From the NCBI RefSeq assembly GCF_029989365.1, contig NZ_JAPRAQ010000004.1, forward strand, positions 248,001 through 312,000: 64,000 nucleotides of DNA, in the 5' to 3' direction. Origin of the DNA: Bradyrhizobium sp. Arg816 (GTDB lineage: Bacteria > Pseudomonadota > Alphaproteobacteria > Rhizobiales > Xanthobacteraceae). Both the position numbers and the translations under genes were made by a program. The notes below the pieces were generated by a model. That model saw only the letters and a list, made by a program, of their open reading frames with translations, was not told where the DNA came from and searched no databases. Positions within the stretch are counted from its first letter, which is position 1. Each line of letters opens with the position of its first letter. Shown here in pieces: positions 8,299-17,046 of the stretch.

Positions 8299-8901
8299 TT
8301 AAAGTCTGCCCGAGAGTTCGTTCTCGGTCGGCAGCCGTCCGTCCGGCGTCAGGTGGTCGATCACCTTTGGCAGATACTGGCTGAGACCGGAGAGCAGTTC
8401 CTCGCGCGACAGGCCGCTCTGGGAGGACAGGCTTTCGATCTGGTCGGCGCCGAGCGCATTGGCGAGATCGCCGGGCGCGATCGCCTTGTTCTCGCCCTTG
8501 CCGACCCAGGTGCTCGCGGTCTCGCCATGGCCGCCCTGCTGGAGCTGGTTGAGGAGATCGCCGAGACCGCCGCTCAGCACGGTGCCGGCGGCGCCGCCCG
8601 CGAGCAGGCCGCCGAGGCCGCCCTTGAGCAGATCGCTGAGGCCGCCGCTACCACCGGGGCCGCCGGGAACAGCGCTACTGCCCGTATTGACAGGCGTCGG
8701 AGGCGGCAGCGGCGAGCGCTGCTGCGATGCTGGCGCTGCTTCGGGCTGGCCTGCCGTCAGATGCTTGAAGGCCTTCCAGGCAATCAGGCCGAGCAGCGCC
8801 ATGGTCATCGGCGACATGCCGCCGGAGGAATTCTCGGAGCTGGGCGTGCTCGGGCCGCGGGGGCCGTTCTGCATGCCGTTGAGGACGTCGAGTAGACCCA
8901 T
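8299..8901 (-). CDS. YidB/DUF937-family protein
   Basis: A 200-residue protein. ATG 8901 is chosen because AAAGGAGAGC lies just upstream and the family N-terminus MGLLDVLNGM starts there. A Pro/Ser-rich and then Gly-rich low-complexity region fills residues about 15-115 (with a hydrophobic stretch MALLGLIAWKAF). The conserved DUF937 C-terminal domain follows (NALGADQIESLSSQSGLSREELLSGLSQYLPKVIDHLTPDG, about residues 147-188). The molecular function of this family is unknown. It lies 43 bases upstream of the GlsB-like gene on the same strand, so the two may be co-transcribed. Confidence 0.85.
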   Translation of the reverse strand: MGLLDVLNGMQNGPRGPSTPSSENSSGGMSPMTMALLGLIAWKAFKHLTAGQPEAAPASQQRSPLPPPTPVNTGSSAVPGGPGGSGGLSDLLKGGLGGLLAGGAAGTVLSGGLGDLLNQLQQGGHGETASTWVGKGENKAIAPGDLANALGADQIESLSSQSGLSREELLSGLSQYLPKVIDHLTPDGRLPTENELSGRL

Positions 8902-9068
8902 GGTGCTCTCCTTTGGCGTTCTCGTCGGCGAGTTCTCGCCGGTGACAGCCCCCGGGGCAAAAACATATGAGGCTCTCATGACGGTTACAAGGCGAATGCA
9001 CCGCAACCAATGGGCAGCCGGCGTTGCCTCTGCTATCGAGGGCGCGTCATTCAAGGGAGCAAGGTCAG

Positions 9069-10076
9069 GTGGTTGCGGATCGACCGATCGTGGTGGCCGG
9101 CGCGGGCGCCATCGGCTGTTTCGTCGGAGGCCAACTGGCGGCCGGAGGGCGCCGCGTCGCGCTGCTGGTGCGGCCGCGGGTCAAAACCGAGATCGAGCGG
9201 TTCGGCCTGCGGCTGACCGATTTCGACGGCTCCGAGCAGAAGCTCGGCGCGGGCCAGCTCGCGCTGTCGGAGGATCCCGCGATCTTCCACAGCGCCGGCA
9301 TCGTGCTGGTCACGGTGAAGAGCGCCGACACCGCCGATGTCGCGGACCAGATTGCCCGGCACGCGCCGCAGGACGCCGTCATCGTCTCCCTGCAGAACGG
9401 CGTCGGCAATGTCGCGGTTCTGCGCGAGCGGCTCGGCGGCCGGCGCGTGCTCGCCGGCATGGTGCCGTTCAACGTGATCGCGATGGGCGAGGGACGCTTC
9501 CACCGCTCGACGTCCGGCGACATCCATGTCGGCGAGGATGAGGCGAATACGGCCGCCTCGCTGTCGGTGCCCGGCCTCGCCATGCGCGCAAGCCGTGACA
9601 TCACCGGCGTGCAATGGGGCAAGCTGATCATCAATTTGAACAATGCGCTCAGCGCGTTGTCCGACATGCCGCTCGCCGCGCAACTGGCGAACCGTGACTG
9701 GCGAAAACTGTTCGCCGACCAGATGGCCGAAGGCGTGGCTGCGATGAAGGCCGCCGGCATCGCGCCGGTCTCGGCGACGCCGATCCCGCTGAGGTGGACG
9801 CCGACCCTGCTGAGACTGCCCGATGTGATCTTCAATGCGATCCTGGGGCGCACGATGAAGATCGATCCCGAGGCGCGCTCCTCGATGTGGCAGGACCTGA
9901 AGCAGGGCCGCAAGACCGAGATCGACTATCTCCAGGGCGCAGTCATCGCACTCGCCGAGCAGAACAATGTCGACGTGCCGCTGATGCGCCGCATTGTTGC
10001 GCTGATCAAGCAGGCGGAGGCGGCAGGCAATGGTCCGCCGCGGCTGACGCCGCAGCAGATCCGCGGAGCGGCCTGA
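9069..10076 (+). CDS. Ketopantoate reductase-family (2-dehydropantoate 2-reductase-like) protein
   Basis: A 335-residue protein from GTG 9069, behind GGGAGCAAGG. The start codes for V-V-A-D-R-P-I directly before the Rossmann strand VVAGAGAIGCFVGGQLA. It has the ApbA/PanE order: N-terminal GxGxxG NADPH domain, VTVKSADT, VSLQNGVGN (residues about 108-116), a central Lys in QWGKLIINLNNALSAL, and a C-terminal helical domain ending ADQMAEG...EIDYLQGAVI. Because a second family member (44247-45221) lies in the same window and no other pantothenate genes are near, a role in another 2-oxo-acid pathway is possible. Confidence 0.85.
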   Translation: MVADRPIVVAGAGAIGCFVGGQLAAGGRRVALLVRPRVKTEIERFGLRLTDFDGSEQKLGAGQLALSEDPAIFHSAGIVLVTVKSADTADVADQIARHAPQDAVIVSLQNGVGNVAVLRERLGGRRVLAGMVPFNVIAMGEGRFHRSTSGDIHVGEDEANTAASLSVPGLAMRASRDITGVQWGKLIINLNNALSALSDMPLAAQLANRDWRKLFADQMAEGVAAMKAAGIAPVSATPIPLRWTPTLLRLPDVIFNAILGRTMKIDPEARSSMWQDLKQGRKTEIDYLQGAVIALAEQNNVDVPLMRRIVALIKQAEAAGNGPPRLTPQQIRGAA

Positions 10077-10094
10077 GTGCTAAGGAGGAACGCG

Positions 10095-10310
10095 ATGAGG
10101 CGTTGTTTGGCGATCGGTCTCGCGCTGGCCGCGCTCTGCGGCGCATCGACGCTCACGCACGCCAGGCCGCCGACGGTGATGAACTCTCCCGGCTATGACG
10201 CGCGATTGCAGGAGAGTCGCAAGGCGTTGAGTGCTTCGCCGACGACAACGGCGCCGGGGAGTCAATCGGTGCCCGCACCCAAGCGCGTCAAGAAGAAGCA
10301 TCCGAACTGA
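10095..10310 (+). CDS. Small secreted protein of unknown function
   Basis: A 71-residue protein. ATG 10095 has an excellent TAAGGAGGA 8 bases upstream. An in-frame ATG at 10077 overlaps the preceding stop region and is less likely. The signal peptide is MRRCLAIGLALAALCGAST with cleavage near THA-RPP. The short mature part is Ser/Thr/Pro rich with a basic tail (KRVKKKHPN). It is probably co-transcribed with the reductase 18 bases upstream. I recognise no domain. Confidence 0.65.
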   Translation: MRRCLAIGLALAALCGASTLTHARPPTVMNSPGYDARLQESRKALSASPTTTAPGSQSVPAPKRVKKKHPN

Positions 10311-10338
10311 GGATGGGGGCACGAATATCCATCCAACT

Positions 10339-10418
10339 CGTCATTGCGAGCGCAGCGAAGCAATCCGGAATCCCTCCGCGGAAAGACTCTGGATTGCTTC
10401 GCTACGCTCGCAATGACG
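10339..10418. repeat. Palindromic intergenic repeat, family A copy 4
   Basis: The left arm starts at 10339 (CGTCATTGCGAGCGCAGC) and the right arm ends at 10418 (CTACGCTCGCAATGACG). It is nearly identical to copy 1 and separates two convergent genes (stops at 10310 and 10433), so it may also act as a terminator stem. Confidence 0.9.
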
Positions 10419-10432
10419 GCTGAAGCCGCGAC

Positions 10433-11059
10433 TCAGCCCTTCTTTGCCGGCTTGCTTGGCGCCGGGGTGAACAGCTTCTTCAGATCGCTCAAGCTTTCCG
10501 ATAGCCGCGGCCATTCGCAGGAGAACGAGCCCTTGGTGCAGGGCGGGCCCTTCGGTCGCGGGCTGACGGACTGCTGCACCTTGGGCCGCTCGACCGGGAC
10601 GGGCACGCGCTCGACCTCGGTTCGCAGCGCGACCTGCTGCTGCCGCGCTTGCTGTTCCTGCTGCTCGCGCTGCTCGCGTTGCTGGCGCGCGGCGACTTGG
10701 GCCGCTTCATTGCTGCGGCGCTGATTTGCCAGGTAGGCGGTGTAGGATTCGTCGATCCTCTTCTGCTCCTCCGGCGTCGGATTGGGACCTGCGATGTCGA
10801 AGGTGCGGTCCTGGAGGAAATCGTAATAGGAATATCCGCCGCCTGGCTTGCGGCGGCCGGCGAACTTGGCGTTGCAATCGGCAAGCGCAGCCGTCTTCTC
10901 GGTCTTGTTCGCCGCCTTCTCGGCGGCGTCGGCGCATTCCTCGAAATCGACGGGCGCGCGCTTCCACCATTGGGCATGGGCATGCAACGGCGTCAGCAGA
11001 AAAAATCCTGCTGCGGCAACGACAAGCGCCGCACGACGCGATGCAACTACGTCCGACAT
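10433..11059 (-). CDS. Secreted protein with Gln/Glu/Arg-rich coiled segment, unknown function
   Basis: A 208-residue protein starting at ATG 11059. The signal peptide (about residues 1-30, cleavage near HAHAQ-WW) is followed by a Cys-containing N-terminal region (FEECADAAEK, ADCNAKF), then a low-complexity coiled-coil-like stretch of Gln, Glu and Arg (about residues 124-148). Two Cys lie near the C-terminus in PPCTKGSFSCEWPRL. The four Cys suggest disulfides in the periplasm. I do not recognise a named family. Confidence 0.7.
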   Translation of the reverse strand: MSDVVASRRAALVVAAAGFFLLTPLHAHAQWWKRAPVDFEECADAAEKAANKTEKTAALADCNAKFAGRRKPGGGYSYYDFLQDRTFDIAGPNPTPEEQKRIDESYTAYLANQRRSNEAAQVAARQQREQREQQEQQARQQQVALRTEVERVPVPVERPKVQQSVSPRPKGPPCTKGSFSCEWPRLSESLSDLKKLFTPAPSKPAKKG

Positions 11060-11268
11060 TCTACAGGAGCATTCCTTACAAAACTCAACCCGAACTGAGT
11101 CGGGTCCGATTTTTGCCCCTTTATCGCCGGCTTGTCACCCGTGGAACTCGGGAATTTCATGGCTGGAATGCTGACATTTTTTGCTTGACGTGGCGCGGGA
11201 GTCACAGCCGCGCAGCCCATGATCGGCTTAGACTTTTATTGGTTTGAATTCGAAGGGGAATATCCGTC

Positions 11269-12297
11269 ATGAGAGCGTTGGCCCGTCTCGCCGCAATCAC
11301 ATTGGCGTTCATTTCCAGCCATGCGTTCGCAGCGGACGAGGAAGCGCCCAACCGCAGGCCGGTGAGGGCGATCGCCGACGCGCGGCTCTCGGTCAGCGGC
11401 CAGGGAATGCTGCCGCTCTATCTCTCCAGCGACTGGTCGCTGCCGCTGCCGGCGATCTCGCGTGCCATCATCGTGCTGCACGGACGCCTGCGCAATGCCG
11501 ACGAATATTACATGTCGGCCCATACTGCGCAGGTTGCGGCGGGCGACGACGGCAAGAGCGCGCTGATGATCGTCCCGCAGTTTCTGGCGGAGATCGATAT
11601 CGACGCGCACAAGCTGCCCGCGGATACGCTGCGCTGGTCGCTGGAGGGATGGGAGGGCGGCGACGCCGCGCTGGCGCCGAATCCGGTCTCGTCCTTCGAT
11701 GCGCTCGATGCGATCCTCGCCAAACTCTCGGACCGGCGTATCTTCCCGAATCTGAAGCAGGTCGTCGTTGCCGGCCATTCCGGCGGTGGCCAGGTCGCGC
11801 AACGCTATGCCATCGCCGGCAAAGGCGAGGCGGCGCTGTCGCGCCAGCATATCGATGTCCGCTACGTCGTCGCCAATCCCTCCTCCTACGCTTATTTCAG
11901 CAACACGCGGCCCGTGCCGGCGATCGCCGCATCCTGCCCGGGCTACAACAATTGGAAATACGGCATGGACGGGCGTCCGCTCTATCTTGCGAACGCAACG
12001 CCGGCCGCGCTGGAGCAGCGCTATGTCGAGCGCGAGGTGATCTATCTGCTCGGCACGCTCGACACCAATCCGAAGCACTCCGCGCTGGACAAGAGCTGCA
12101 TGGCCGAGGCGCAAGGTCCCACGCGCTACGCCCGCGGCCACGCTTATGCGGATGCGATGGCCAGGCGCGACCGCGGCACGCCCAATCACCGGGTCTGGGA
12201 CGTCGCCGGCGTCGGCCATGACGGCGACAAGATGCTGACCTCGAAATGCGGCCTCGCGGCGCTGTTCGATATTCCGGGCTGCGAGGCCGAGCGCTGA
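11269..12297 (+). CDS. Secreted alpha/beta hydrolase
   Basis: A 342-residue protein starting at ATG 11269 (GAAGGGGA upstream). The signal peptide MRALARLAAITLAFISSHAF is cleaved near FAA-DEE. The hydrolase fold shows as the strand IVLHGRLRNADEYY (oxyanion region), the nucleophile elbow VVVAGHSGGGQVAQRY (Ser in G-H-S-G-G, about residues 163-178), LGTLDTNP as a candidate acid loop and VAGVGHDGDKM with the candidate His. I infer a periplasmic or secreted esterase/lipase. No pathway genes flank it. Confidence 0.8.
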   Translation: MRALARLAAITLAFISSHAFAADEEAPNRRPVRAIADARLSVSGQGMLPLYLSSDWSLPLPAISRAIIVLHGRLRNADEYYMSAHTAQVAAGDDGKSALMIVPQFLAEIDIDAHKLPADTLRWSLEGWEGGDAALAPNPVSSFDALDAILAKLSDRRIFPNLKQVVVAGHSGGGQVAQRYAIAGKGEAALSRQHIDVRYVVANPSSYAYFSNTRPVPAIAASCPGYNNWKYGMDGRPLYLANATPAALEQRYVEREVIYLLGTLDTNPKHSALDKSCMAEAQGPTRYARGHAYADAMARRDRGTPNHRVWDVAGVGHDGDKMLTSKCGLAALFDIPGCEAER

Positions 12298-12307
12298 TGC
12301 CGATGCA

Positions 12308-12374
12308 TTGAAGGCGGCACCTTGAAGGCCGATGCCTTGAAGCCAGATCCCTTGAAGGCAGATCCCTTGAAGCG
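12308..12374. repeat. 15-bp tandem repeat, about 4.5 copies
   Basis: Units begin with TTGAAG at 12308, 12322, 12337, 12352 and 12367, giving spacings of 14, 15, 15 and 15 bases; the consensus is TTGAAGGC(A/C)GATCCC. It lies in the 319-bp gap 12298-12616 between the secreted hydrolase and the RraA-like gene. Because the unit is a multiple of three it stays open in one frame (a Leu-Lys-x-Asp-x pattern). That frame has no start with a ribosome site, so I do not call a gene. Nothing else is evident in this gap. Confidence 0.7.
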
Positions 12375-12616
12375 TTGGCTCCGGCTGTTACACTTCGTCT
12401 CGCGACGTCCTCATCCTGGGACGACGCCAAGAAGAAGTGGAAACGCCTGATGCTGCTGCTCGTCAGCGCCCCGCCGCGCGATGATTCCGGAAAAGTTCGC
12501 CGCACCCTGTTGCGCGACGAGCGCGCGGCGTGGATGAAGGAAGGGCGCGCTTTCCGGATTTGGCCGGCGAAGGCGCGGGCGCACGCCGAATAAAAAGAAT
12601 ACAGAAGGACTGAGAC

Positions 12617-13255
12617 ATGACGATCACCATCGCAGCGAACAGCGTGCCGAAGCCGCCGGCCGAGATCATCGAGGGTTTTCGCGGCGCGCCGACCTCGGTC
12701 ATTTCAGACAATCTCGCCCGGTTGCCGGGCGCGGTGGGGCTGAAACCCTATCATCGCGGCGGCAAGCTGGTGGGGACGGCCTTCACCGTGCGCACCCGTC
12801 CCGGCGACAATCTCGCCATCCACCGCGCACTTGAACTGGTCGGCCCCGGCGACGTCATCGTGGTCGACGGCGGTGGCGACGAGACCCGCGCGCTGGTCGG
12901 CGAGATCATGAAGAACATCGCGCAGTGGCGCAAAGCCGAAGGCTATGTCATCGACGGCGCGATCCGCGATGTCGCCGCCTTCGCCGCTGACGACTTTCCC
13001 TGCTACGCCCGCGCGGTGATCCATCGCGGCCCCTACAAGAACGGCCCCGGCGAGATCAACGTGCCCGTGACGATCGGCGGCAGCGTGATCTCGCCCGGCG
13101 ACATCGTGGTCGGCGATGAGGACGGCGTGGTCTCGTTCCCCGTCGCCGGCGCCGCGGCGCTGCTGGAAGCCGTCCGCGCCCAGGTCGCGCGCGAGGAGGA
13201 GACCATGAAGGCGATCCGCGAGGGCCGCTACCAGGGGGCTTACGGCAAATCCTGA
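12617..13255 (+). CDS. RraA-family protein (4-hydroxy-4-methyl-2-oxoglutarate aldolase-like)
   Basis: A 212-residue protein starting at ATG 12617 behind AGAAGGACTGAG. The RraA-fold order is visible: APTSVISDNLARLPG near the N-terminus, VVDGGGDETRALVGEIM (about 80-95), DGAIRDVAAF with the Arg-Asp pair typical of HMG/CHA aldolases (about 114-123), and GDIVVGDEDGVVSFP (about 161-175). Family members split 4-carboxy-4-hydroxy-2-oxo acids in aromatic meta-cleavage pathways or inhibit RNase E. The catabolic neighbours (a cupin and a Bug-type binding protein) favour an aldolase or decarboxylase role. Confidence 0.87.
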   Translation: MTITIAANSVPKPPAEIIEGFRGAPTSVISDNLARLPGAVGLKPYHRGGKLVGTAFTVRTRPGDNLAIHRALELVGPGDVIVVDGGGDETRALVGEIMKNIAQWRKAEGYVIDGAIRDVAAFAADDFPCYARAVIHRGPYKNGPGEINVPVTIGGSVISPGDIVVGDEDGVVSFPVAGAAALLEAVRAQVAREEETMKAIREGRYQGAYGKS

Positions 13256-13280
13256 TCAGAGAAAACGAAGGGAAAGTGAC

Positions 13281-13652
13281 GTGAGCCAGAAGGACGAATT
13301 CCACAATATCGACGATGCCAGCGACGGGCTGCTTCGCGAGCTCGCGGCGGGGGTCACCACGCGCATCTTCTCCGGCGAGCAAGCGATGCTTTCGGTGGTG
13401 ACGCTGGCCCCGCATGCGCAGGGCACGCTGCATCATCATCCCGAGGAGCAATGGGGCGTGCTGCTCGACGGCTCCGCCATCCGCGTCCAGGGTGATGAGG
13501 AAATTCCGGTGAAGAAGGGCGATTTTTGGCGCACGCCCGGCAACGTGCCGCACACGATGCGCGCCGGCCCCGATGGGGCCCGCGTGCTGGACATTTTCAG
13601 TCCACCACGGCCAGAATACAAAAAAGCGGGGTCGGGCTTCGGCACGACCTAG
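13281..13652 (+). CDS. Cupin-domain protein
   Basis: A 123-residue single-domain cupin; GTG/ATG ambiguity is minor and the start at 13281 follows AAGGGAAAGTGAC. Metal-binding motif 1 is HHHPEEQWGVLLDG (about 51-64) and motif 2 is PGNVPHTM (about 90-97). The family binds a metal and often isomerises or oxygenates small acids. It lies 25 bases after the RraA-like gene and before the Bug binding protein gene, so the three probably form one operon. Confidence 0.82.
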   Translation: MSQKDEFHNIDDASDGLLRELAAGVTTRIFSGEQAMLSVVTLAPHAQGTLHHHPEEQWGVLLDGSAIRVQGDEEIPVKKGDFWRTPGNVPHTMRAGPDGARVLDIFSPPRPEYKKAGSGFGTT

Positions 13653-13699
13653 GCGCCAAAGAGCATAAGGCCGGGCGCAAAACCAAAGGGGAGGGGACC

Positions 13700-14656
13700 A
13701 TGACGATCACGCGACGCACGCTGCTGGCAGCGCCCGTTATTCTCGCAATCGCGCCAGCGCTCGCGCAGGCCGGCAAGATTACTCTGGTCGTGCCGTTTCC
13801 GCCGGGCGGATCGACCGATGCGATGGCGCGGCTGTTGCAGGCAAATCTGCAGACAAAGCTCAACCGCATCGTCGTGGTCGAGAACAAGTCGGGCGCCGCC
13901 GGCGCGCTCGGGGCCGCGCAAGTCGCCAAGAGCCCGCCGGACGGCTCGACGTTCCTGGTCACCTTCGATTCCCACGCGGTGATCCCGTCCATCCTCGACA
14001 AGCCGCCGGTCGATGTCGAGCGCGAGCTGATGCCGGTGCTGCTGGTGGGCACCGCGCCTTATGTGATCGCCGCCGGCGCCGGCCGTCCCTACAAGAGCTT
14101 TGCCGACGTGGTCGCCGCCTGCAAGGCGACGCCCGGCGCGGTGAAATATGCCTCCGTCGGCATCGGCACGCTCGGCCATCTCGCCATGACGGTGCTCGGC
14201 ACCAAGGCCGGCGTCGAGATCATGCACGTGCCCTATCGCGGCGGCGGCCCGGCGATGAACGACGTGCTCGGCGGCCATGTCGATCTGATCGCGGGATCGG
14301 CGGCGTTGGTCTCGGCTCAGCTCGGCACCAACATGCTGCGGCCGATCCTGCAACTCGGCCGCGAGCGCCTGCCGGCGTTGCCGGATACGCCGACTGCGAT
14401 CGAGGCGGGCTTTCCGGACTTCGAGACGCTCGCCTGGTGGGGCATCTTTGCGCCCGCGGGCACGCCGCCGGATGTCGTTGCGGCCATGGCGACGGCGTCC
14501 AGGGAGATCCTGAGCGAGCCCGCGACCGCCGCCCAGCTCAAGGAAACCCAGCAGATGACGCTGCTGCTCCAGGACGGCGCCGCATTCAAGACCTTCTTCG
14601 ACAAGCAGGTCGCCTATTGGGGTAAGGTGGTGAAGGACAACAATATCAAGGCATGA
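13700..14656 (+). CDS. Bug-family (TctC-like) tripartite tricarboxylate transporter substrate-binding protein
   Basis: A 318-residue protein from ATG 13700 with GGGGAGGGG upstream. A Tat-like or Sec signal (MTITRRTLLAAPVILAIAPA, cleavage near ALAQA-G) precedes the family signature KITLVVPFPPGGSTDAMARLL and VVENKSGAAGALGAAQVAK. YASVGIGTLGHLAM and the GGHVDLIAGSAA loop are also typical. Such periplasmic receptors bind carboxylates. No TctA/TctB permease genes are visible nearby, which is common because Bug receptors are often orphan. Confidence 0.92.
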   Translation: MTITRRTLLAAPVILAIAPALAQAGKITLVVPFPPGGSTDAMARLLQANLQTKLNRIVVVENKSGAAGALGAAQVAKSPPDGSTFLVTFDSHAVIPSILDKPPVDVERELMPVLLVGTAPYVIAAGAGRPYKSFADVVAACKATPGAVKYASVGIGTLGHLAMTVLGTKAGVEIMHVPYRGGGPAMNDVLGGHVDLIAGSAALVSAQLGTNMLRPILQLGRERLPALPDTPTAIEAGFPDFETLAWWGIFAPAGTPPDVVAAMATASREILSEPATAAQLKETQQMTLLLQDGAAFKTFFDKQVAYWGKVVKDNNIKA

Positions 14657-14725
14657 AAAGCCCATGCCCGGGATTGCCATCCCAGGTTCGGTGCCAAGTC
14701 CGGTGCGCTCGCGCGGGCTTGAGCG

Positions 14726-15019
14726 TCAGAGCATCTTGCCGACGATCTTTGTCATATCTGTCGCCGAAAACGCGCGCAGCGTTTCGGTGCGGACATTGCC
14801 GAGTGCGCTGAGACTAAGGCTGAGCGACATCGCGGCAGCCTCATCTGGAGCCTCGAGAACGGTTACAACGTCATATCGTCCCTGCGTCCAGACGATCTCT
14901 TTCACGGTCACGCCGAACGTTTTGGCCATCTCCTTGAAGGCGTCGGCCCGCTTCGGCGAGTCCTTGATGTTGCGGACTCCCTGATCAGTGAAGTTCGCCA
15001 GCACGACATAGGTTACCAT
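14726..15019 (-). CDS. GYD-domain protein
   Basis: A 97-residue single-domain protein starting at ATG 15019 (GGGAGGACGACC upstream). The domain signature is visible as YVVLANFTDQGVRNIKD at the N-terminus and WTQGRYDVVTVLEAPDE around residues 44-60, the GRYD motif naming the family. It is an alpha/beta ferredoxin-like fold whose function is unknown. It is convergent with the Bug receptor gene. Confidence 0.87.
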   Translation of the reverse strand: MVTYVVLANFTDQGVRNIKDSPKRADAFKEMAKTFGVTVKEIVWTQGRYDVVTVLEAPDEAAAMSLSLSLSALGNVRTETLRAFSATDMTKIVGKML

Positions 15020-15143
15020 GGTCGTCCTCCCTGGTTAGAACCCAGATCCAATTCTCGCTTGAGGCAACCGCGCAGAGCTTGCCACGGCGGCTGAGACAGC
15101 GCTACTTGCGTGTTGGGAACGTCAGCGGGTGTGACTTGTTCGG

Positions 15144-15497
15144 TCAGGACAACGGCCGCGCGAAACTGAGCTCATGGCCGTCGGGGTCGGTGAGATGGAA
15201 GTAGCGCTCACCCCATTCTGCATCGCGCGGCGTGGTCGACGGCTGCCATCCGGCGGCGCGTGCGCGCTCGTAGATCCCGTCGACATCGGCGACGTGGAAG
15301 ATGATGCGGCCCCACCAGGACCAGCGCTTGTCGTCCGGCTGCGCCGTCAGGTTGAGATAGCCGGTGCCGGCGCGAAAGCTGGTGAATGCGGCGGTTTCGC
15401 CGCCATACAGGAGCTCGAACCCCAGCGACCGGTAGAAGTGCACGGAGCGCCCCATGTCATGCGTGCCCAGCGTGATGGCGCTGATGCTTTCGATCAT
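15144..15497 (-). CDS. VOC-family (glyoxalase/bleomycin-resistance-type) protein
   Basis: A 117-residue one-module VOC protein starting at ATG 15497 after GCGGAGCAGATC. The N-terminal [30 protein letters not shown] is a textbook first beta-alpha unit, and the C-terminal [18 protein letters not shown] contains the usual DPDGHxLxF motif with a metal-ligand-type Glu. Substrate unknown. Confidence 0.87.
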   Translation of the reverse strand: MIESISAITLGTHDMGRSVHFYRSLGFELLYGGETAAFTSFRAGTGYLNLTAQPDDKRWSWWGRIIFHVADVDGIYERARAAGWQPSTTPRDAEWGERYFHLTDPDGHELSFARPLS

Positions 15498-15639
15498 GTG
15501 ATCTGCTCCGCCGAGAGGGGCCTGGAAGCGATTGTATTGCCGCCCTGTTCAGGTTGACGATGATCCGGCCCGCCTGACGGCTGGCGAACCGCATTTTGCT
15601 CTGCTATGACGGGATCGAACCCGTACCAGCGGGTTCCGC

Positions 15640-15716
<77 letters not shown>

Positions 15717-15729
15717 CATCTTCAAATCC

Positions 15730-16851
15730 CTATTGATATCCTTTACGTTTTTCGCCGATTTGGCTCAGCGGGTCGGCCACTGAGACAATCTTTGTTCCTG
15801 AAATGAGCTTCGCGGCGGCATTGTCGGCGAGCTTCATCTTGTTCGCCTGCTCGACGTATTCCTGCGCTTCTCCGATCGTCTTCCAACCGTGCCAAGCCAT
15901 GAGTTCATGCGCGGTGGCGCCGTGCAAAGCGTGCCTGATCGCGCTGGCCTTGCGCAAACCGTGTGCTCGGCCCGGGACACCGGCTTGCCTGCACTGAGCA
16001 GCAAACCAATTGCCGAACACTGCAGCCGAGCCGAACGGCGTGCCGTGCTCGCTGGTGAGCCACAACATCGAGGCGACGGCGCCGTCATGACGATGAAGCG
16101 CAAGCTCGGCAACAAGCTCGGGAAGCAACTGGATCGAGAACTCGGTGCCGGTCTTCTTTCGCGACATCGAGAGCCTGCCATTCTTGACGAATTGATCGCC
16201 CATTCGGACGACATCGCTGCGAGCGTGACCGGTCTGCAAGATCACTTCGAGCGCAAGCCGCGCCTTGGTGCCGGCGGGATGCCGCTTGCGGTATTGCTCG
16301 ATCTCGTCATCGGTCCAGGCATGGAAGCCCTTCGACTTCGGCCTGTCGGTTAGCGTCAACGTCGACAATGGATCTGTCGTCATCAATCCGAGGCTGATGC
16401 AGTATTTTACAAAGTGACTCATCGCCCTCAAGAAATTGCGCTGCGCGTTCGGCTTCAGCTTCGATACGATCGCCTGCATAGCCTTCGCGTGCATCATGTG
16501 TGTGCGCTTGTCGCCGTGCTCCGCGCGGATCAGGCGTTCCAGGATGGCGCGGCGGTTCTGTTGGGTCGTTTTGCCGAGGCCATCCTTGAATGTGGTGCTG
16601 TCGTAATAGCTGACCAGCGCGGCATTGACGGTGCCGGCAACAGGCGGGCGATTGACAATCTGCTTCGCGTCGTCACTCAATTTCTCCCCGGCCGACTCCA
16701 GCGCGGCCATGAACACCGGGGACCATGGCGGGACATCATCGACAACTTTAATCCTGATCTTGGGGCACCCCGGCTTCCGAAGGTAATAGACCTGCTTGCC
16801 CCATGGCGTGACATAGGCCTGCACATGCTTGGGGAGTCTGTGCTTAATCAT
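15730..16851 (-). CDS. int: Tyrosine-recombinase integrase of the island
   Basis: A 373-residue site-specific recombinase. ATG 16851 overlaps the upstream stop (ATGA), so it is preferred to the longer frame. The catalytic set appears complete: Arg211 (HARSDVVRM), Lys232 (SRKKTG), His297-x-x-Arg300 (HGLRKASAIRHA), His321 (AWHGWKT) and Tyr332 (AQEYVEQ). A core-binding SAM-like domain occupies about residues 70-170. Its 3' end faces the tRNA-Arg attachment site 14 bases away, the classical arrangement for prophages and genomic islands. It is the last gene of an operon that begins near 18085, so expression may follow the operator at 18181-18197. Confidence 0.93.
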   Translation of the reverse strand: MIKHRLPKHVQAYVTPWGKQVYYLRKPGCPKIRIKVVDDVPPWSPVFMAALESAGEKLSDDAKQIVNRPPVAGTVNAALVSYYDSTTFKDGLGKTTQQNRRAILERLIRAEHGDKRTHMMHAKAMQAIVSKLKPNAQRNFLRAMSHFVKYCISLGLMTTDPLSTLTLTDRPKSKGFHAWTDDEIEQYRKRHPAGTKARLALEVILQTGHARSDVVRMGDQFVKNGRLSMSRKKTGTEFSIQLLPELVAELALHRHDGAVASMLWLTSEHGTPFGSAAVFGNWFAAQCRQAGVPGRAHGLRKASAIRHALHGATAHELMAWHGWKTIGEAQEYVEQANKMKLADNAAAKLISGTKIVSVADPLSQIGEKRKGYQ

Positions 16852-17036
16852 TTCACCGCATCCCACTCGTTCACCTCGGTGCCGGCATCCTGCCCCTCCC
16901 CCGGCTTGCCGGCAATGACGATGAGTCGCCCTTCCGGGGAGACCTCGACCCGCGCGACCGGCAGGCCGGCCGCCACCACAGCCTTGATGGCTTTGGCTAG
17001 GTCGGACTGGCGGAAGTGCTGGCGGCCGCGAGACAT
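16848..17036 (-). CDS. Small island protein upstream of the integrase
   Basis: A 62-residue protein from ATG 17036. It has a helix-rich N-terminus (FRQSDLAKAIKAVVAAGLPV) followed by a short beta segment (ARVEVSPEGRLIVIAGKPGE). Similar small proteins are commonly found beside rhizobial phage-type integrases, but I know no assigned function; an excision or regulatory helper is only a guess. Its stop overlaps the integrase start (ATGA), so the two are translationally coupled. Confidence 0.7.
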   Translation of the reverse strand: MSRGRQHFRQSDLAKAIKAVVAAGLPVARVEVSPEGRLIVIAGKPGEGQDAGTEVNEWDAVK

Positions 17037-17046
17037 AGATCTGGCC

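Noticed and set aside
12375..12593. A 72-codon plus-strand frame
   Set aside because: No ribosome site precedes its ATG and the product has no protein-like pattern; it follows the tandem repeat.
15601..15638. A GGGATCGAACCCG stretch next to tRNA-Arg that looks like a T arm on the minus strand
   Set aside because: It forms a small hairpin (GAACCCG-TACCAG-CGGGTTC), but no acceptor, anticodon or D arm can be built around it, so it is not a second tRNA.
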